From assembly GCF_000423185.1 (NCBI RefSeq), contig NZ_AUHM01000002.1:179310-243309 (forward strand): DNA of 64,000 nucleotides, given 5' to 3'. Source of the DNA: Inquilinus limosus DSM 16000 (GTDB taxonomy: Bacteria > Pseudomonadota > Alphaproteobacteria > DSM-16000 > Inquilinaceae). Positions 17,932 through 26,430 of the stretch are shown here, piece by piece (position 1 is the stretch's first letter; every line of letters starts with the position of its first letter). A model generated the notes under the pieces. The model made no database searches. It had not been told where the DNA came from and worked only from the letters and a program-made list of their open reading frames with translations. A program made the translations under genes and the position numbers.

Positions 17932-18230
17932 GCGGTCCGGCGTCCCCGGACGCGGCCGAGCAGCGGCTGACTCGCAGCGTCACCATCTGCAACCAGCGCG
18001 GGCTGCACGCCCGGGCGGCGGCGAAGTTCGTCAAGCTGGTGGCCGAGTTCGACGCCGAGATCTGGGTCGAGCGCAACGGCACCGAGGTCGGCGGCCAGTC
18101 GATCATGGGTCTGATGATGCTGGCGGCCGGGCCCGGCAGCGCCATCTCGATCGCGGCGACCGGGCCGCAGGCGGCGGAAGCCCTGACGGCCCTGGCGGCG
18201 CTGGTCGAGCGCGGCTTCGACGAGGATTGA
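17928..18230 (+). CDS. ptsH: HPr phosphocarrier protein
   Basis: A 100-residue HPr. The PEP-dependent phosphorylation site is His27 in RGLHARAAAKFV, and the HPrK-type regulatory serine is Ser58 in GGQSIMGLMMLA. Both sites being intact fits the presence of hprK upstream and EI downstream, so phosphate flow (His) and regulatory input (Ser) can both act on it. A ~15-residue N-terminal extension precedes the domain. It overlaps the EIIA gene by 4 bp. Confidence 0.95.
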   Translation: MSGPASPDAAEQRLTRSVTICNQRGLHARAAAKFVKLVAEFDAEIWVERNGTEVGGQSIMGLMMLAAGPGSAISIAATGPQAAEALTALAALVERGFDED

Positions 18231-18235
18231 CCTCT

Positions 18236-20023
18236 ATGGCGACGCGGATCGCCAACCTTCCCCCGCCGGCGCCGAGCCGGGAGATCGAGCTGAGCGGCCT
18301 TCCGGTCTCCGGCGGCGTCGCCATCGGCCCGGCGCATCTGATCGAGAGCGGCTTCGAGCAGGTGCCGGAATACCGGCTGGAGGAGGCCGACGTCGCCGGC
18401 GAGCGCGAGCGCTTCGCCGAGGCGCTGGCCAAGTCCCGGCGGCAGATCAAGAAGCTGAAGGCCAAGGCCCAGGCGCTGCCGGAGCAGGCGGCGGAGGATG
18501 TCGGCTATCTGCTGGACGCCCATGCCGCGATCCTGTCCGGCTCTCGCCTCCTGCGCGGGGTCGAGACCCGCATCGCCGAGGAGCGGGTCAACGCCGAATA
18601 CGCGGTGCAGTCGGAGATCGCGGCCATCGCCGCCCAGTTCGCGGCGATGGACGACAGCTATCTCGCCAGCCGCATCGACGACATCCGCGAGGTCGGGGCC
18701 CGGCTGATCCGCAACCTGACCAAGCGTCAGTTCCAGGCCTTCGCCAGCCTGCCCGAGGGCAGCATCGTGCTGGCCGAGGAGATCACCCCGGCCGACACCG
18801 CGCTGATGGATCCGCGCCGGGTGGCGGGCTTCGCCTCGGCCCTCGGCGGCGCCCAGAGCCACACCGCGGTGATGGCCCGGTCGCTGGGCCTGCCGGCGGT
18901 GCTGGGCGTGCCGGGCCTCCTGGCCGGGGTCCGCGCCGGCCAGACCGTGATCGTCGACGGCACCGCCGGGCGGGTGATCATCGACCCGACGCCCGAGACC
19001 CTCTCCGCCTACCGCATCCGGCGCGACCTGGCGCGGGCCGACCGCAAGCAGCTGGAGGCGCTGGTCGGCCTGCCCTCGCGCACCCGCGACGGCGTCGCCG
19101 TCACCCTGTCGGCCAATGTCGAGCTGCCGCGCGACGTGCAGGTGGCGACCGAGCTGAACGCCGCGGGCGTCGGCCTGCTGCGCACCGAGTTCATGTTCAT
19201 GAACCGGGACGACCTGCCGGGCGAGGAGGAGCAGTATTCCATCCTGCGCGGCATCGTCGAGGGCATGGCCGGCAAGCCGGTGACGATCCGCACCCTCGAC
19301 CTCGGCGGCGACAAGATCGCCTCGGCCCTCGGCGGCCGCTTCGCCGAGACCGCCAACCCGGCGCTGGGCCTGCGCGCCGTTCGGCTGTCGTTGAAGGAGC
19401 CGAAGCTGCTGGAGACGCAGCTGGCGGCGATCCTGCGCGCCGGGGCGCACGGGCCGATCCGGGTGCTGCTGCCGCTGATCACCACGATCGGCGAGATCCG
19501 CGCGGTCAAGGCGGCGCTCGACCGGACGCTGCGGCGGCTGAAGCGGCGCCGGGTGCCGGTGCCGGCGGCGATGCCGCCGCTCGGGGTGATGATCGAGGTG
19601 CCGGGGGCGGCGCTGATCGCCGACGCCCTGGCGCGCGAGGTCGATTTCTTCGCCATCGGCACCAACGACCTGGTGATGTACACGCTGGCGGCCGACCGCG
19701 GCGACGAGACCGTCGCCCATCTCTACGATCCGCTGCACACCTCGGTGCTGCGGCTGGTGCAGTTCACGGTCGAGGCCGCGCTGCAGGCCCGCATTCCGGT
19801 CAGCGCCTGCGGCGAGATCGCGGGCGACCCGCGCTTCACCGCCCTCCTGATCGGCCTCGGCGTCCGCGACCTGTCGATGGCGCCGCTGCGGCTGCTCGAG
19901 GTCAAGCGCCGGATCCTGACTCTGGACAGCGTCGCCGCCGCCCGCCGCGCCCGGATGATGCTGGACCAGACCGATTCCGGCCGGATCGCGGCGCTGCTGG
20001 ACGATTTCAACGAGGGCGGCTGA
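18236..20023 (+). CDS. ptsI: PTS enzyme I (PEP-protein phosphotransferase)
   Basis: A 595-residue enzyme I. The N-terminal HPr-binding/swivel domain carries the active His in GGAQSHTAVMARSLGLPAV (residue ~205). The PEP-binding TIM barrel has LRTEFMFMNR, RTLDLGGDK and the catalytic Cys in SACGEIAGDP near residue 522. There is no GAF domain, so it is an EI of PtsI type and not EI-Ntr. ATG 18236 lies 5 nt after the HPr stop; a TTG overlapping the HPr stop is the alternative start. It starts the PEP to EI to HPr to EIIA relay. Confidence 0.95.
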   Translation: MATRIANLPPPAPSREIELSGLPVSGGVAIGPAHLIESGFEQVPEYRLEEADVAGERERFAEALAKSRRQIKKLKAKAQALPEQAAEDVGYLLDAHAAILSGSRLLRGVETRIAEERVNAEYAVQSEIAAIAAQFAAMDDSYLASRIDDIREVGARLIRNLTKRQFQAFASLPEGSIVLAEEITPADTALMDPRRVAGFASALGGAQSHTAVMARSLGLPAVLGVPGLLAGVRAGQTVIVDGTAGRVIIDPTPETLSAYRIRRDLARADRKQLEALVGLPSRTRDGVAVTLSANVELPRDVQVATELNAAGVGLLRTEFMFMNRDDLPGEEEQYSILRGIVEGMAGKPVTIRTLDLGGDKIASALGGRFAETANPALGLRAVRLSLKEPKLLETQLAAILRAGAHGPIRVLLPLITTIGEIRAVKAALDRTLRRLKRRRVPVPAAMPPLGVMIEVPGAALIADALAREVDFFAIGTNDLVMYTLAADRGDETVAHLYDPLHTSVLRLVQFTVEAALQARIPVSACGEIAGDPRFTALLIGLGVRDLSMAPLRLLEVKRRILTLDSVAAARRARMMLDQTDSGRIAALLDDFNEGG

Positions 20024-20027
20024 GCGC

Positions 20028-21011
20028 ATGAAGATCCTGGTCACCGGCAGTTCCGGCCATCTCGGCGAGGCGCTGGTCCGCAGCCTGCGCGGCCGGGGGC
20101 ATGAGGCGGTCGGATTCGACCTGCGGCCCGGGCCGTTCACCGACTTGGTCGGCTCGGTCGCCGACCGCGACGGCGTGCGTCGCGCCATGGCCGGGGCGCA
20201 GGCGGTGCTGCACGCCGCCACGCTGCACAAGCCGCATGTCGCTACCCACGGCCGGCAGGATTTCGTCGACACCAATATCACCGGCACGCTGAACCTGCTG
20301 GAGGAGGCCGTCGCTGCCGGCGTCGGCGCCTTCGTCTTCACCAGCACCACCAGCGTGTTCGGCGACGCGCTGGTGCCGCCCGCCGGCGCCCCGGCGGCCT
20401 GGGTGACCGAAGAGGTGGTGCCGGTGCCGAAGAACATCTACGGCGTCACCAAGGCCGCGGCGGAGGATCTGTGCCAGATCTTCCACCGCAACCAGGGCCT
20501 GCCCTGCATCGTGCTGCGGACCTCGCGCTTCTTCCCCGAAGCGGATGACGACAGGGCCAAGCGCGAGGCCTATGCCGACGACAATCTGAAGGCCAACGAG
20601 CACCTGTTCCGGCGGGTCGACATCGAGGACGTGGTCGACGCCCATCTGCTGGCGCTGGAGAAGGCGCCGGCGATCGGCTTCCGCCGCTACATCGTCAGCG
20701 CCACCACGCCGTTCCGGCCCGAGGACCTGGCGGAGCTGCGGCACGACGCGCCGGCGGTGGTGCGACGCCGCGTCCCCGGCTTCGAAGCGGAGTATGCGCG
20801 CCGCGGCTGGGTCATGATGCCCGGCATCGACCGCGTCTATGTCAACGACCGCGCCCGGGCCGAGCTGGGCTGGCAGCCGCGCCACGATTTCCCGGCCGTG
20901 ATCGAGCGGATGCGGGCGGGCGGCGGGCTGTGGAGCCCGCTGGCCCGGCTGATCGGGTCGAAAGGCTACCACGCCGAGACCTTCGCCGAAGGCCCTTACC
21001 CGGTCGGCTGA
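20028..21011 (+). CDS. NAD-dependent epimerase/dehydratase (extended SDR)
   Basis: A 327-residue Rossmann-fold enzyme. The nucleotide motif GSSGHLG is at residues 8-14, a downstream Asp in FDLRPGPFTDLVGSV fits NAD specificity, and the catalytic Ser/Thr and YGVTK (Tyr-x3-Lys) are near residue 142. The short form and HKPHVATHGRQDFVDTNITGT resemble NAD-dependent epimerases of unknown sugar substrate. It starts 4 nt after enzyme I and so may belong to the same transcript, although a metabolic link is not evident. The C-terminal WQPRHDFPAVIERM is typical of the family. Confidence 0.85.
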   Translation: MKILVTGSSGHLGEALVRSLRGRGHEAVGFDLRPGPFTDLVGSVADRDGVRRAMAGAQAVLHAATLHKPHVATHGRQDFVDTNITGTLNLLEEAVAAGVGAFVFTSTTSVFGDALVPPAGAPAAWVTEEVVPVPKNIYGVTKAAAEDLCQIFHRNQGLPCIVLRTSRFFPEADDDRAKREAYADDNLKANEHLFRRVDIEDVVDAHLLALEKAPAIGFRRYIVSATTPFRPEDLAELRHDAPAVVRRRVPGFEAEYARRGWVMMPGIDRVYVNDRARAELGWQPRHDFPAVIERMRAGGGLWSPLARLIGSKGYHAETFAEGPYPVG

Positions 21012-21101
21012 GCCGGCGCCGGCGATCCGGACCGGCGGCCGGAAACGAATAAGATGCATTCTCGATCTTGCATTGCATAATATTTTACACAAAACTAGTT
21101 G

Positions 21102-21533
21102 ATGCCGACTCGCAGCCGGGAACCGGGCATGCATGGGAACGTTCACATCACGCCGGTGATCTGGATCCGGGATGGGGACCGGTCGCCGATCTGCCTGGGC
21201 GATGCCGACGACCTTGCCGACTGGCTGGGCCGGACATGTGCGTCGCTGATGCGAAGCCGGCCGTCGCCCCGGGACCGCCAGGTCCTGGAGCTGGAGGCGC
21301 TGCTGGCCCGGGTGGAGGCGGCGATCGATGCCGATGTCGACCATCTGCCGGCCGAGCTGCGCCGGGACGTCGTGGCGGCGATCGCCAGGCTGAACGGCGT
21401 GTCCGTCGCCGCTGCCGTGCCGGACCGAGGCGGAGCGGCGCCGGCCACCTCGGGCCCGGCCGCCTCGCCGCGCGACCGGCACCGCACCCACGCTCCGCCG
21501 GCGCAGGTCATCGAGCTGCGGCGGCTCTTCTAG
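21102..21533 (+). CDS. Uncharacterised small protein, weakly DUF982-like
   Basis: A 143-residue protein I do not recognise with confidence. The N-terminal half (HITPVIWIRDGDRSPICLGDADDLADWLG) has the outline of the small rhizobial DUF982 proteins: a short beta strand, then D-x-A-x-x-x-L. A predicted helix and a Pro/Arg-rich C-terminal tail follow. Upstream 21050-21095 is an unusually AT-rich patch (TGCATTGCATAATATTTTACAC). ATG 21102 follows a TTG at 21099; ATG 21129 is an alternative that would drop nine residues. It is convergent with the MFS gene, 8 nt apart. Confidence 0.5.
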   Translation: MPTRSREPGMHGNVHITPVIWIRDGDRSPICLGDADDLADWLGRTCASLMRSRPSPRDRQVLELEALLARVEAAIDADVDHLPAELRRDVVAAIARLNGVSVAAAVPDRGGAAPATSGPAASPRDRHRTHAPPAQVIELRRLF

Positions 21534-21541
21534 CCCTTGTT

Positions 21542-22702
21542 CTAGACCCGCACCGCCCGCGCCGAGGCGGCCGTCGCCACCAGCAGTGCTGCCACGATCC
21601 CGAGCGCGACCGGCAGGCCGAGGTGATCGGCGACGAAGCCGATCGCCGCCGGGCCGACCAGGATGCCGCAATAGCCGAGCGTGGCGATGGTCGAGATCGC
21701 CAGCCCCGGCGGCATGCCCGGGACCCGGCCGGCGGCGCTGAACAGCACCGGCACCACATTGGCGGCGCCGACCCCGACCAGGGCGAAGCCGATCAGCCCG
21801 GCCACCGGCCAGGGCGCCAGGATCGCCAGCAGGAAGCCGGCCGCGGCCAGGGTGGAGCCGAGCCGGACCACCGTCTCGCCGCCGAAGCGGCTGGTGATGC
21901 CGTCGCCGGCCAGCCGCATCACCGCCATCGCCACTGCGAACATGGCGTAGCCGAGCCCGGCCACCGCCGGGTCCTGGCCGCGGCTCTCGTGCAGGAACAC
22001 GGCGCTCCAGTCCAGCACCGCGCCCTCGGCCTGGAACAGCACGAAGGTCAGGAGCCCGAGCACCAGGACGATGCCGCGCGGCAGGGTGAGGCGCATCCCG
22101 GCCTGCGTCGCGCCGCGCTCCGGCGGCAGCATCGATCCGGCCTGGGTGGCCAGCAGCGCCAGCATCAGCCCGCTGACGATCAGGCTGACCGTCAGCGGCG
22201 AGAGGCCGAGGCCGAGCAGCAGGCTGGCGCCGCCAGCGCCGACCAGGCCGCCGACGCTGAACATGCCGTGGAAGGAGGACATCAGCGGCCGGCGGCCGCG
22301 CGCTTCCACCGCCGCGGCCTGGACGTTCATCGCCACGTCCATCGACCCGGTCGTGGCGCCGAACAGGAACAGGGCCAGGCCGAGCAGCCATGCGTCCGAC
22401 GCCAGGATGATCAGCGGCAGCGACAGGCAGAGCCCCAGCCCGCCGAGCGCCGTGATCAGGCGGCTGCTGAACCGGGCGGCGAGAAAGCCGGCCAGCGGCA
22501 TCGCCACCATGGCCCCGGCGCCCATGCCGAGCAGGGCGAGGCCGAGCACGCCGTCATCGAGCCCGAGCCGGGCCTTGGCCAGCGGCACCTGCGGCGCCCA
22601 GCTGGCGGTGACGGTGCCGCAGATCAGGAACATGGCGCGGGTGGCGAGGCGCGCGGCGCGGAGATCGGCGGTCGTGCCCTCGGTATGGGCGAGGCTGGTC
22701 AT
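21542..22702 (-). CDS. Major facilitator superfamily transporter
   Basis: A 386-residue inner-membrane protein with about 12 hydrophobic segments. It has an MFS loop-2 motif variant GFLAARFSSRLI near residue 83 and a GFVADHLG-type motif in the C-terminal half. The fucose-permease-like set of hydrophobic segments (FLICGTVTASWAPQVPLAKARLGL at the N-terminus) suggests a small-solute or sugar transporter; the substrate is unknown. The gene follows a DeoR-family regulator by 11 nt on the same strand, so it probably belongs to the regulator's own operon. Confidence 0.85.
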   Translation of the reverse strand: MTSLAHTEGTTADLRAARLATRAMFLICGTVTASWAPQVPLAKARLGLDDGVLGLALLGMGAGAMVAMPLAGFLAARFSSRLITALGGLGLCLSLPLIILASDAWLLGLALFLFGATTGSMDVAMNVQAAAVEARGRRPLMSSFHGMFSVGGLVGAGGASLLLGLGLSPLTVSLIVSGLMLALLATQAGSMLPPERGATQAGMRLTLPRGIVLVLGLLTFVLFQAEGAVLDWSAVFLHESRGQDPAVAGLGYAMFAVAMAVMRLAGDGITSRFGGETVVRLGSTLAAAGFLLAILAPWPVAGLIGFALVGVGAANVVPVLFSAAGRVPGMPPGLAISTIATLGYCGILVGPAAIGFVADHLGLPVALGIVAALLVATAASARAVRV

Positions 22703-22713
22703 CAGGATTCCCC

Positions 22714-23481
22714 TCAGGCGAGGATCAGGGTGAGGCCGGCCCGTCGGCAGGCGGCCAGGAGGGAAGCGTCGGCGGTCTTCTCGGTGATCAACGCGTTCAG
22801 CCGGTCGATCGGCAGGATCGGGAAGGGTGCGTCGGTGCCCAGCTTGTCGGCGGTGACCGCGGCTGCGACCCGGGCGGCGCAGCCGGCCATGCGCCGCTTC
22901 ACCAGCGCCTCCTCATGGTCCATGGCGCCGAGCCCGGTCTCGACGTCGAGGCCGCAGATCCCGAGGAGGCAGAGATCCGCCCGCAGCCCGTCGAGCGCGG
23001 CCAGCACAGAGGTGCCGACCGTCGCCTGGTCGGCCTTGTCGAGCCGGCCGCCCAGCAGCACCACCTCGACCGTCGGATGCCGGGTCAGGGCCAGCGCCGC
23101 CGGCAGGTTCGGGGTGACGATGGTGGCGCGCAGGTCGGGCGGCAGCGCCTCCGCCACCGCCAGCATGGTGGTGCCGCCGTCCAGCAGCACCACCTCGCCC
23201 GGCCGGATCAGCCCGGCCGCCAGCCGGCCGAGCGCCGCCTTGGCCTCCGGGCGCTCGCCGGCCCGGGTGGCGAAGGTCCCGGCGGCGGGGGCCAGCGGCA
23301 GGGCCCCGCCATGGACGCGGCGCACCACCCCGGCGCGGGCGAGATCGTTGAGGTCGCGCCGGATCGTGTCCTCCGACACGCCCAGCGCGGCGCTGGCGGC
23401 GGTGGCCAGGATCTTGCCGTCGAGGGCGAGGAGGTCGAGGAGGCGCTTGCGCCGTTCCTCCGGCAGCAGGATATCGGTCAT
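22714..23481 (-). CDS. DeoR/GlpR-family transcriptional regulator
   Basis: A 255-residue repressor. The N-terminal winged helix has the DeoR signature (LGVSEDTIRRDLNDLARAGVVRRVHGG, residues ~33-58). A C-terminal ISOCOT sugar-phosphate-sensing domain follows (LLDGGTTMLAVAEAL and LLGGRLDKADQ). DeoR regulators respond to phosphorylated sugars. ATG 23481 is chosen because upstream codons lack similarity. An 8-bp inverted repeat, TGCCTGAT/ATCAGGCA (23487-23520), sits directly upstream, suggesting autoregulation. The MFS gene downstream is the likely target. Confidence 0.9.
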   Translation of the reverse strand: MTDILLPEERRKRLLDLLALDGKILATAASAALGVSEDTIRRDLNDLARAGVVRRVHGGALPLAPAAGTFATRAGERPEAKAALGRLAAGLIRPGEVVLLDGGTTMLAVAEALPPDLRATIVTPNLPAALALTRHPTVEVVLLGGRLDKADQATVGTSVLAALDGLRADLCLLGICGLDVETGLGAMDHEEALVKRRMAGCAARVAAAVTADKLGTDAPFPILPIDRLNALITEKTADASLLAACRRAGLTLILA

Positions 23482-23486
23482 GGCGT

Positions 23487-23520
23487 TGCCTGATTTTGCC
23501 CGATCATGCACGATCAGGCA
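23487..23520 (-). promoter_or_regulatory. Predicted operator of the DeoR regulator
   Basis: A perfect inverted repeat, TGCCTGAT (23487-23494) and ATCAGGCA (23513-23520), with an internal CGATCATGCACGATC segment that repeats GATC. It lies just upstream of the regulator start codon. Confidence 0.55.
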
Positions 23521-23582
23521 TAAACGCGCAACATCCGGCAGAAGGGCAAAGATTCCATGGCCCGCCAAACGGAATCAAATAT

Positions 23583-23598
23583 ATAAAGATATCTTTAT
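23583..23598 (+). promoter_or_regulatory. Palindromic operator upstream of ahcY (SahR/ArsR type)
   Basis: A perfect 16-bp palindrome, ATAAAGATATCTTTAT, in an AT-rich patch of an otherwise GC-rich sequence, 66 nt before the ahcY start. The form and location match what is known of ArsR-type SahR sites in proteobacterial methionine-cycle genes. The assignment to SahR is inferred; no ArsR gene is visible in the window. Confidence 0.65.
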
Positions 23599-23664
23599 GC
23601 TTGTGGCGGACGAGCCCGGCTGCTACACCCTGCGGCAATCCCGCATTGCCTCGAGGAGCACCCG

Positions 23665-24969
23665 ATGCCCGACGCCGCCACCTTCACCGATTACAAGGTC
23701 AAGGACATCAGCCTCGCCGACTGGGGCCGCAAGGAGATCGCGATCGCCGAGACCGAGATGCCCGGCCTGATGGCGCTGCGGCAGGAATTCGGCCCGTCGC
23801 AGCCGCTGAAGGGCGCCCGCATCGTCGGCTGCCTGCACATGACGATCCAGACCGCGGTGCTGATCGAGACGCTGACGGCCCTCGGCGCCACGGTGCGCTG
23901 GTCGTCCTGCAACATCTTCTCGACCCAGGATCAGGCCGCCGCGGCGGTCGCCGCCGCCGGCATCCCGGTCTTCGCCTGGAAGGGCGAGACCGAGGAGGAG
24001 TTCTGGTGGTGCATCGAGCAGACGCTGCGCGGCCCGGGCGGCTGGACCCCGAACATGATCCTGGACGACGGCGGCGACGTCACCCAGATCATGCACGACA
24101 AGTACCCGGAGATGCTGAACGACGTCCGCGGCCTGTCCGAGGAGACGACCACGGGCGTGCACCGCCTGTATGAGATGATGAAGAAGGGCACGCTTCGCGT
24201 CCCCGCCATCAACGTCAACGACAGCGTCACCAAGTCGAAGTTCGACAACCTCTACGGCTGCCGCGAGAGCCTGGTCGACGGCATCAAGCGCGCCACCGAC
24301 GTGATGATGGCCGGCAAGGTCGCGGTCGTCGCCGGCTACGGCGATGTCGGCAAGGGCTCGGCCGCCTCGCTGCGCAGCCAGGGCGCCCGGGTCATGGTCA
24401 CCGAGATCGACCCGATCAACGCCCTGCAGGCGGCGATGGAGGGCTACCAGGTCGTGACCATGGACGAGGCGGCGTCGATCGGTGACATCTTCGTCACAGC
24501 CACCGGCAATGTCGACGTCATCACCGTCGATCACATGCGGCAGATGAAGGACCGCGCCATCGTCTGCAACATCGGCCACTTCGACAGCGAGATCCAGATC
24601 GACGGCCTCCGCAACTACAAGTGGGAGGAGGTCAAGCCGCAGGTCGACGAGGTGGTGTTCCCGGACGGCAAGCGCCTGATCGTCCTGGCCAAGGGCCGCC
24701 TCGTGAATCTCGGCTGCGCCACCGGCCATCCCAGCTTCGTGATGTCGGCCAGCTTCACCAACCAGGTGCTGGCGCAGATCGAGCTGTGGCAGAACCACGC
24801 CAACTATGAGCGCAAGGTCTACGTCCTGCCGAAGCACCTGGACGAGAAGGTGGCGGCGCTGCATCTCGACAAGATCGGCGCCAAGCTGACCCAGCTGACC
24901 CCGAAGCAGGCCGAATACATCGGCGTGCCGGTCCAGGGTCCTTACAAGCCGGACCACTACCGCTACTGA
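23665..24969 (+). CDS. ahcY: S-adenosyl-L-homocysteine hydrolase
   Basis: A 434-residue NAD-dependent enzyme that splits S-adenosylhomocysteine into adenosine and homocysteine, recycling the product of SAM methylations. Landmark sequences are [16 protein letters not shown] (His58), DDGGDVT (~135), [13 protein letters not shown] with Lys190 and Asp194, and the NAD P-loop GYGDVGKG at 224-231. The C-terminal PYKPDHYRY is the family's conserved tail. Length is that of long bacterial AhcY. GAGGAG lies 8 nt before ATG 23665. A 16-bp ATAAAGAT palindrome sits 66 nt upstream, and an intrinsic terminator follows the stop. Confidence 0.98.
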   Translation: MPDAATFTDYKVKDISLADWGRKEIAIAETEMPGLMALRQEFGPSQPLKGARIVGCLHMTIQTAVLIETLTALGATVRWSSCNIFSTQDQAAAAVAAAGIPVFAWKGETEEEFWWCIEQTLRGPGGWTPNMILDDGGDVTQIMHDKYPEMLNDVRGLSEETTTGVHRLYEMMKKGTLRVPAINVNDSVTKSKFDNLYGCRESLVDGIKRATDVMMAGKVAVVAGYGDVGKGSAASLRSQGARVMVTEIDPINALQAAMEGYQVVTMDEAASIGDIFVTATGNVDVITVDHMRQMKDRAIVCNIGHFDSEIQIDGLRNYKWEEVKPQVDEVVFPDGKRLIVLAKGRLVNLGCATGHPSFVMSASFTNQVLAQIELWQNHANYERKVYVLPKHLDEKVAALHLDKIGAKLTQLTPKQAEYIGVPVQGPYKPDHYRY

Positions 24970-24995
24970 TCGCCCCTCGGGTTTCGATGGAGACC

Positions 24996-25024
24996 AGCCC
25001 CCGCCCTCCGGCGGGGGCTTTTTG
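24996..25024 (+). terminator. Rho-independent terminator of ahcY
   Basis: A 10-bp stem AGCCCCCGCC / GGCGGGGGCT with a CTCC tetraloop (25006-25009), followed by TTTTT (25019-25023). It lies 27 nt after the ahcY stop. Confidence 0.9.
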
Positions 25025-25125
25025 TCTTGGGCCGGGTGGTCCGACCGGCCCGCCCAGCCGCTGATTTCGTAAAGCTGCCGCTTGTGGTGTATGCTACCCA
25101 ACAGCAATCGACCGCGAGCCCCTCG

Positions 25126-25368
25126 ATGAGCGACAAGCCGTCCGATCTGCCCCTCGAGCATTTGCGCCGCCTCCATGCCGGGCAGAGCAGAATTCTCGAG
25201 GTGCTGGGCGAGCACGGCCATCGCCTTGCCCGGATCGAGACAGCGATCGCCGGACTGCGCCGCGAGCAGGCCGGAGATGCCGAGACGATCGCGCATCTCG
25301 AAGCCAGGCTCGACCGGCTGCGGGAGGAAATCGACCGCATCAAGCAGCGGCTCGATCTGGTCGACTGA
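25126..25368 (+). CDS. Small coiled-coil protein
   Basis: An 80-residue acidic/basic helical protein. From about residue 18 onward it is one continuous heptad-like coiled coil (LGEHGHRLARIETAIAGL and LEARLDRLREEIDRIKQRL). No enzymatic motif, signal peptide or membrane segment is visible. Similar small coiled-coil proteins are common in alphaproteobacteria and mostly uncharacterised. ATG 25126 gives the shortest sensible frame. It stands alone between the ahcY terminator and a convergent gene. Confidence 0.6.
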   Translation: MSDKPSDLPLEHLRRLHAGQSRILEVLGEHGHRLARIETAIAGLRREQAGDAETIAHLEARLDRLREEIDRIKQRLDLVD

Positions 25369-25387
25369 CCCGGCGCGCCCCTCGCCC

Positions 25388-26353
25388 TCAATCGGTCGTC
25401 GGGATCCCGTCGAAGTCGCTCTCCACTGACAGGTCCTTCTGGTCGGCGCAGGTGAAGCGGGCCGAGCCGGCGAGCGGGTCGAGGCCGGTCAGGGTCAGGG
25501 TGCCGCTCGCCGCCTGGTCGCAGCCGTCGATCGAGCCGTCGCCGGCCTCGAGGCTGAAGGAGATGCCGTAATCGGTCGCCGACTTGTCGGCCGCGACCGC
25601 CTGGGAGAACGGCTTGAGGTCGTGCGTGCCGAGGCTCAGCTCCTTCGGCAGGGCGAGGACCACGGCCCCGACCGGCATCATCTGCTTGGTGCCGTGGACC
25701 TCGCGCTCCTGCTCCAGATACAGCATCAGCCAGCGGCTGCCGGCGGCCTGGCGCTTGGCCGCGCCGGTGCCGGTGATGGTGGCGTTGACCGGCGCGCCGA
25801 CCTTGGTGCTGACCCGGCCGGGCCTGGCCGAAGCCGCCGCCGGTTCGGACGGCACCACCTGGTTCGGGTCGACCGGCACCGCGTCGAAGGTCAGCGACAG
25901 CGTCGCCTCGGCCGAATCGCGGCAGGTGAAGTTCAGCGTGCCGGCGAAGGGCGAGACGGCGGACAACTCCACCGCGCCCTGGGGCACCAGCCGGCAGTCC
26001 CGCACCCGCGCCCCGTCCGCGCCGATGGCGAGGTAGAGCGCGCCGACCGCCTTGCCGTCCGAGGCATGCCGGGCCGAGTCGTAACTGCCGACCTGCAGGG
26101 TCCCGGGCGCGACATCGGCCGGCAGCAGCAGTTGGATCTGGCGGGCGCGGATCACCCCCTCGCCGGTCGCGGTCATTCCGATGATGAATCGGCCACGGTC
26201 ATCCTTCACTGCGGCCGCGAAGCCCTCGATTGTCTCGGTCTCGCCGCCCGGCCCCTCCACCGTGCCGTGAAAGGTGCCGAGGGTCTGGTCGGCCGCCGCC
26301 GCGGGCACGGCCGGCAGCAGGAGCAGGAGGGCGAAAGCGAGGCGGCGCAGCAT
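25388..26353 (-). CDS. Exported protein with two repeated beta-rich domains
   Basis: A 321-residue secreted protein of unknown function. It has a signal peptide (MLRRLAFALLLLLPAVPAAAA). Two halves show the same outline: a Cys-containing strand (DCRLVPQGAVELS at ~140, and GCDQAASGTLTLTG at ~275), then PFAGTLNFTCRDS / PLAGSARFTCADQ, then a dF-x-G/A-I/V-P ending. Each half thus has a Cys pair that could form a disulfide, which suggests an internal duplication. It ends in FDGIPTTD. No neighbour hints at function. The gene is 77 nt downstream of the aminotransferase on the same strand. Confidence 0.65.
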   Translation of the reverse strand: MLRRLAFALLLLLPAVPAAAADQTLGTFHGTVEGPGGETETIEGFAAAVKDDRGRFIIGMTATGEGVIRARQIQLLLPADVAPGTLQVGSYDSARHASDGKAVGALYLAIGADGARVRDCRLVPQGAVELSAVSPFAGTLNFTCRDSAEATLSLTFDAVPVDPNQVVPSEPAAASARPGRVSTKVGAPVNATITGTGAAKRQAAGSRWLMLYLEQEREVHGTKQMMPVGAVVLALPKELSLGTHDLKPFSQAVAADKSATDYGISFSLEAGDGSIDGCDQAASGTLTLTGLDPLAGSARFTCADQKDLSVESDFDGIPTTD

Positions 26354-26430
26354 GATCTCTTCCCGATGGTCCGGCCGCACCCTACACGCTGCGGCCCCGC
26401 CGCGCCTCCCCGCCATCGCGTCGCACGGTC

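Noticed and set aside
17888..22391. Very long reverse-strand frames opposite the PTS genes and epimerase
   Set aside because: They lack recognisable domains, signal sequences or ribosome-binding sites, while the forward strand holds clear HPr, EI and epimerase genes.
23521..23664. SAH riboswitch upstream of ahcY
   Set aside because: I could not build a convincing SAH-riboswitch fold in the 66-nt interval; a protein operator palindrome explains the leader better.
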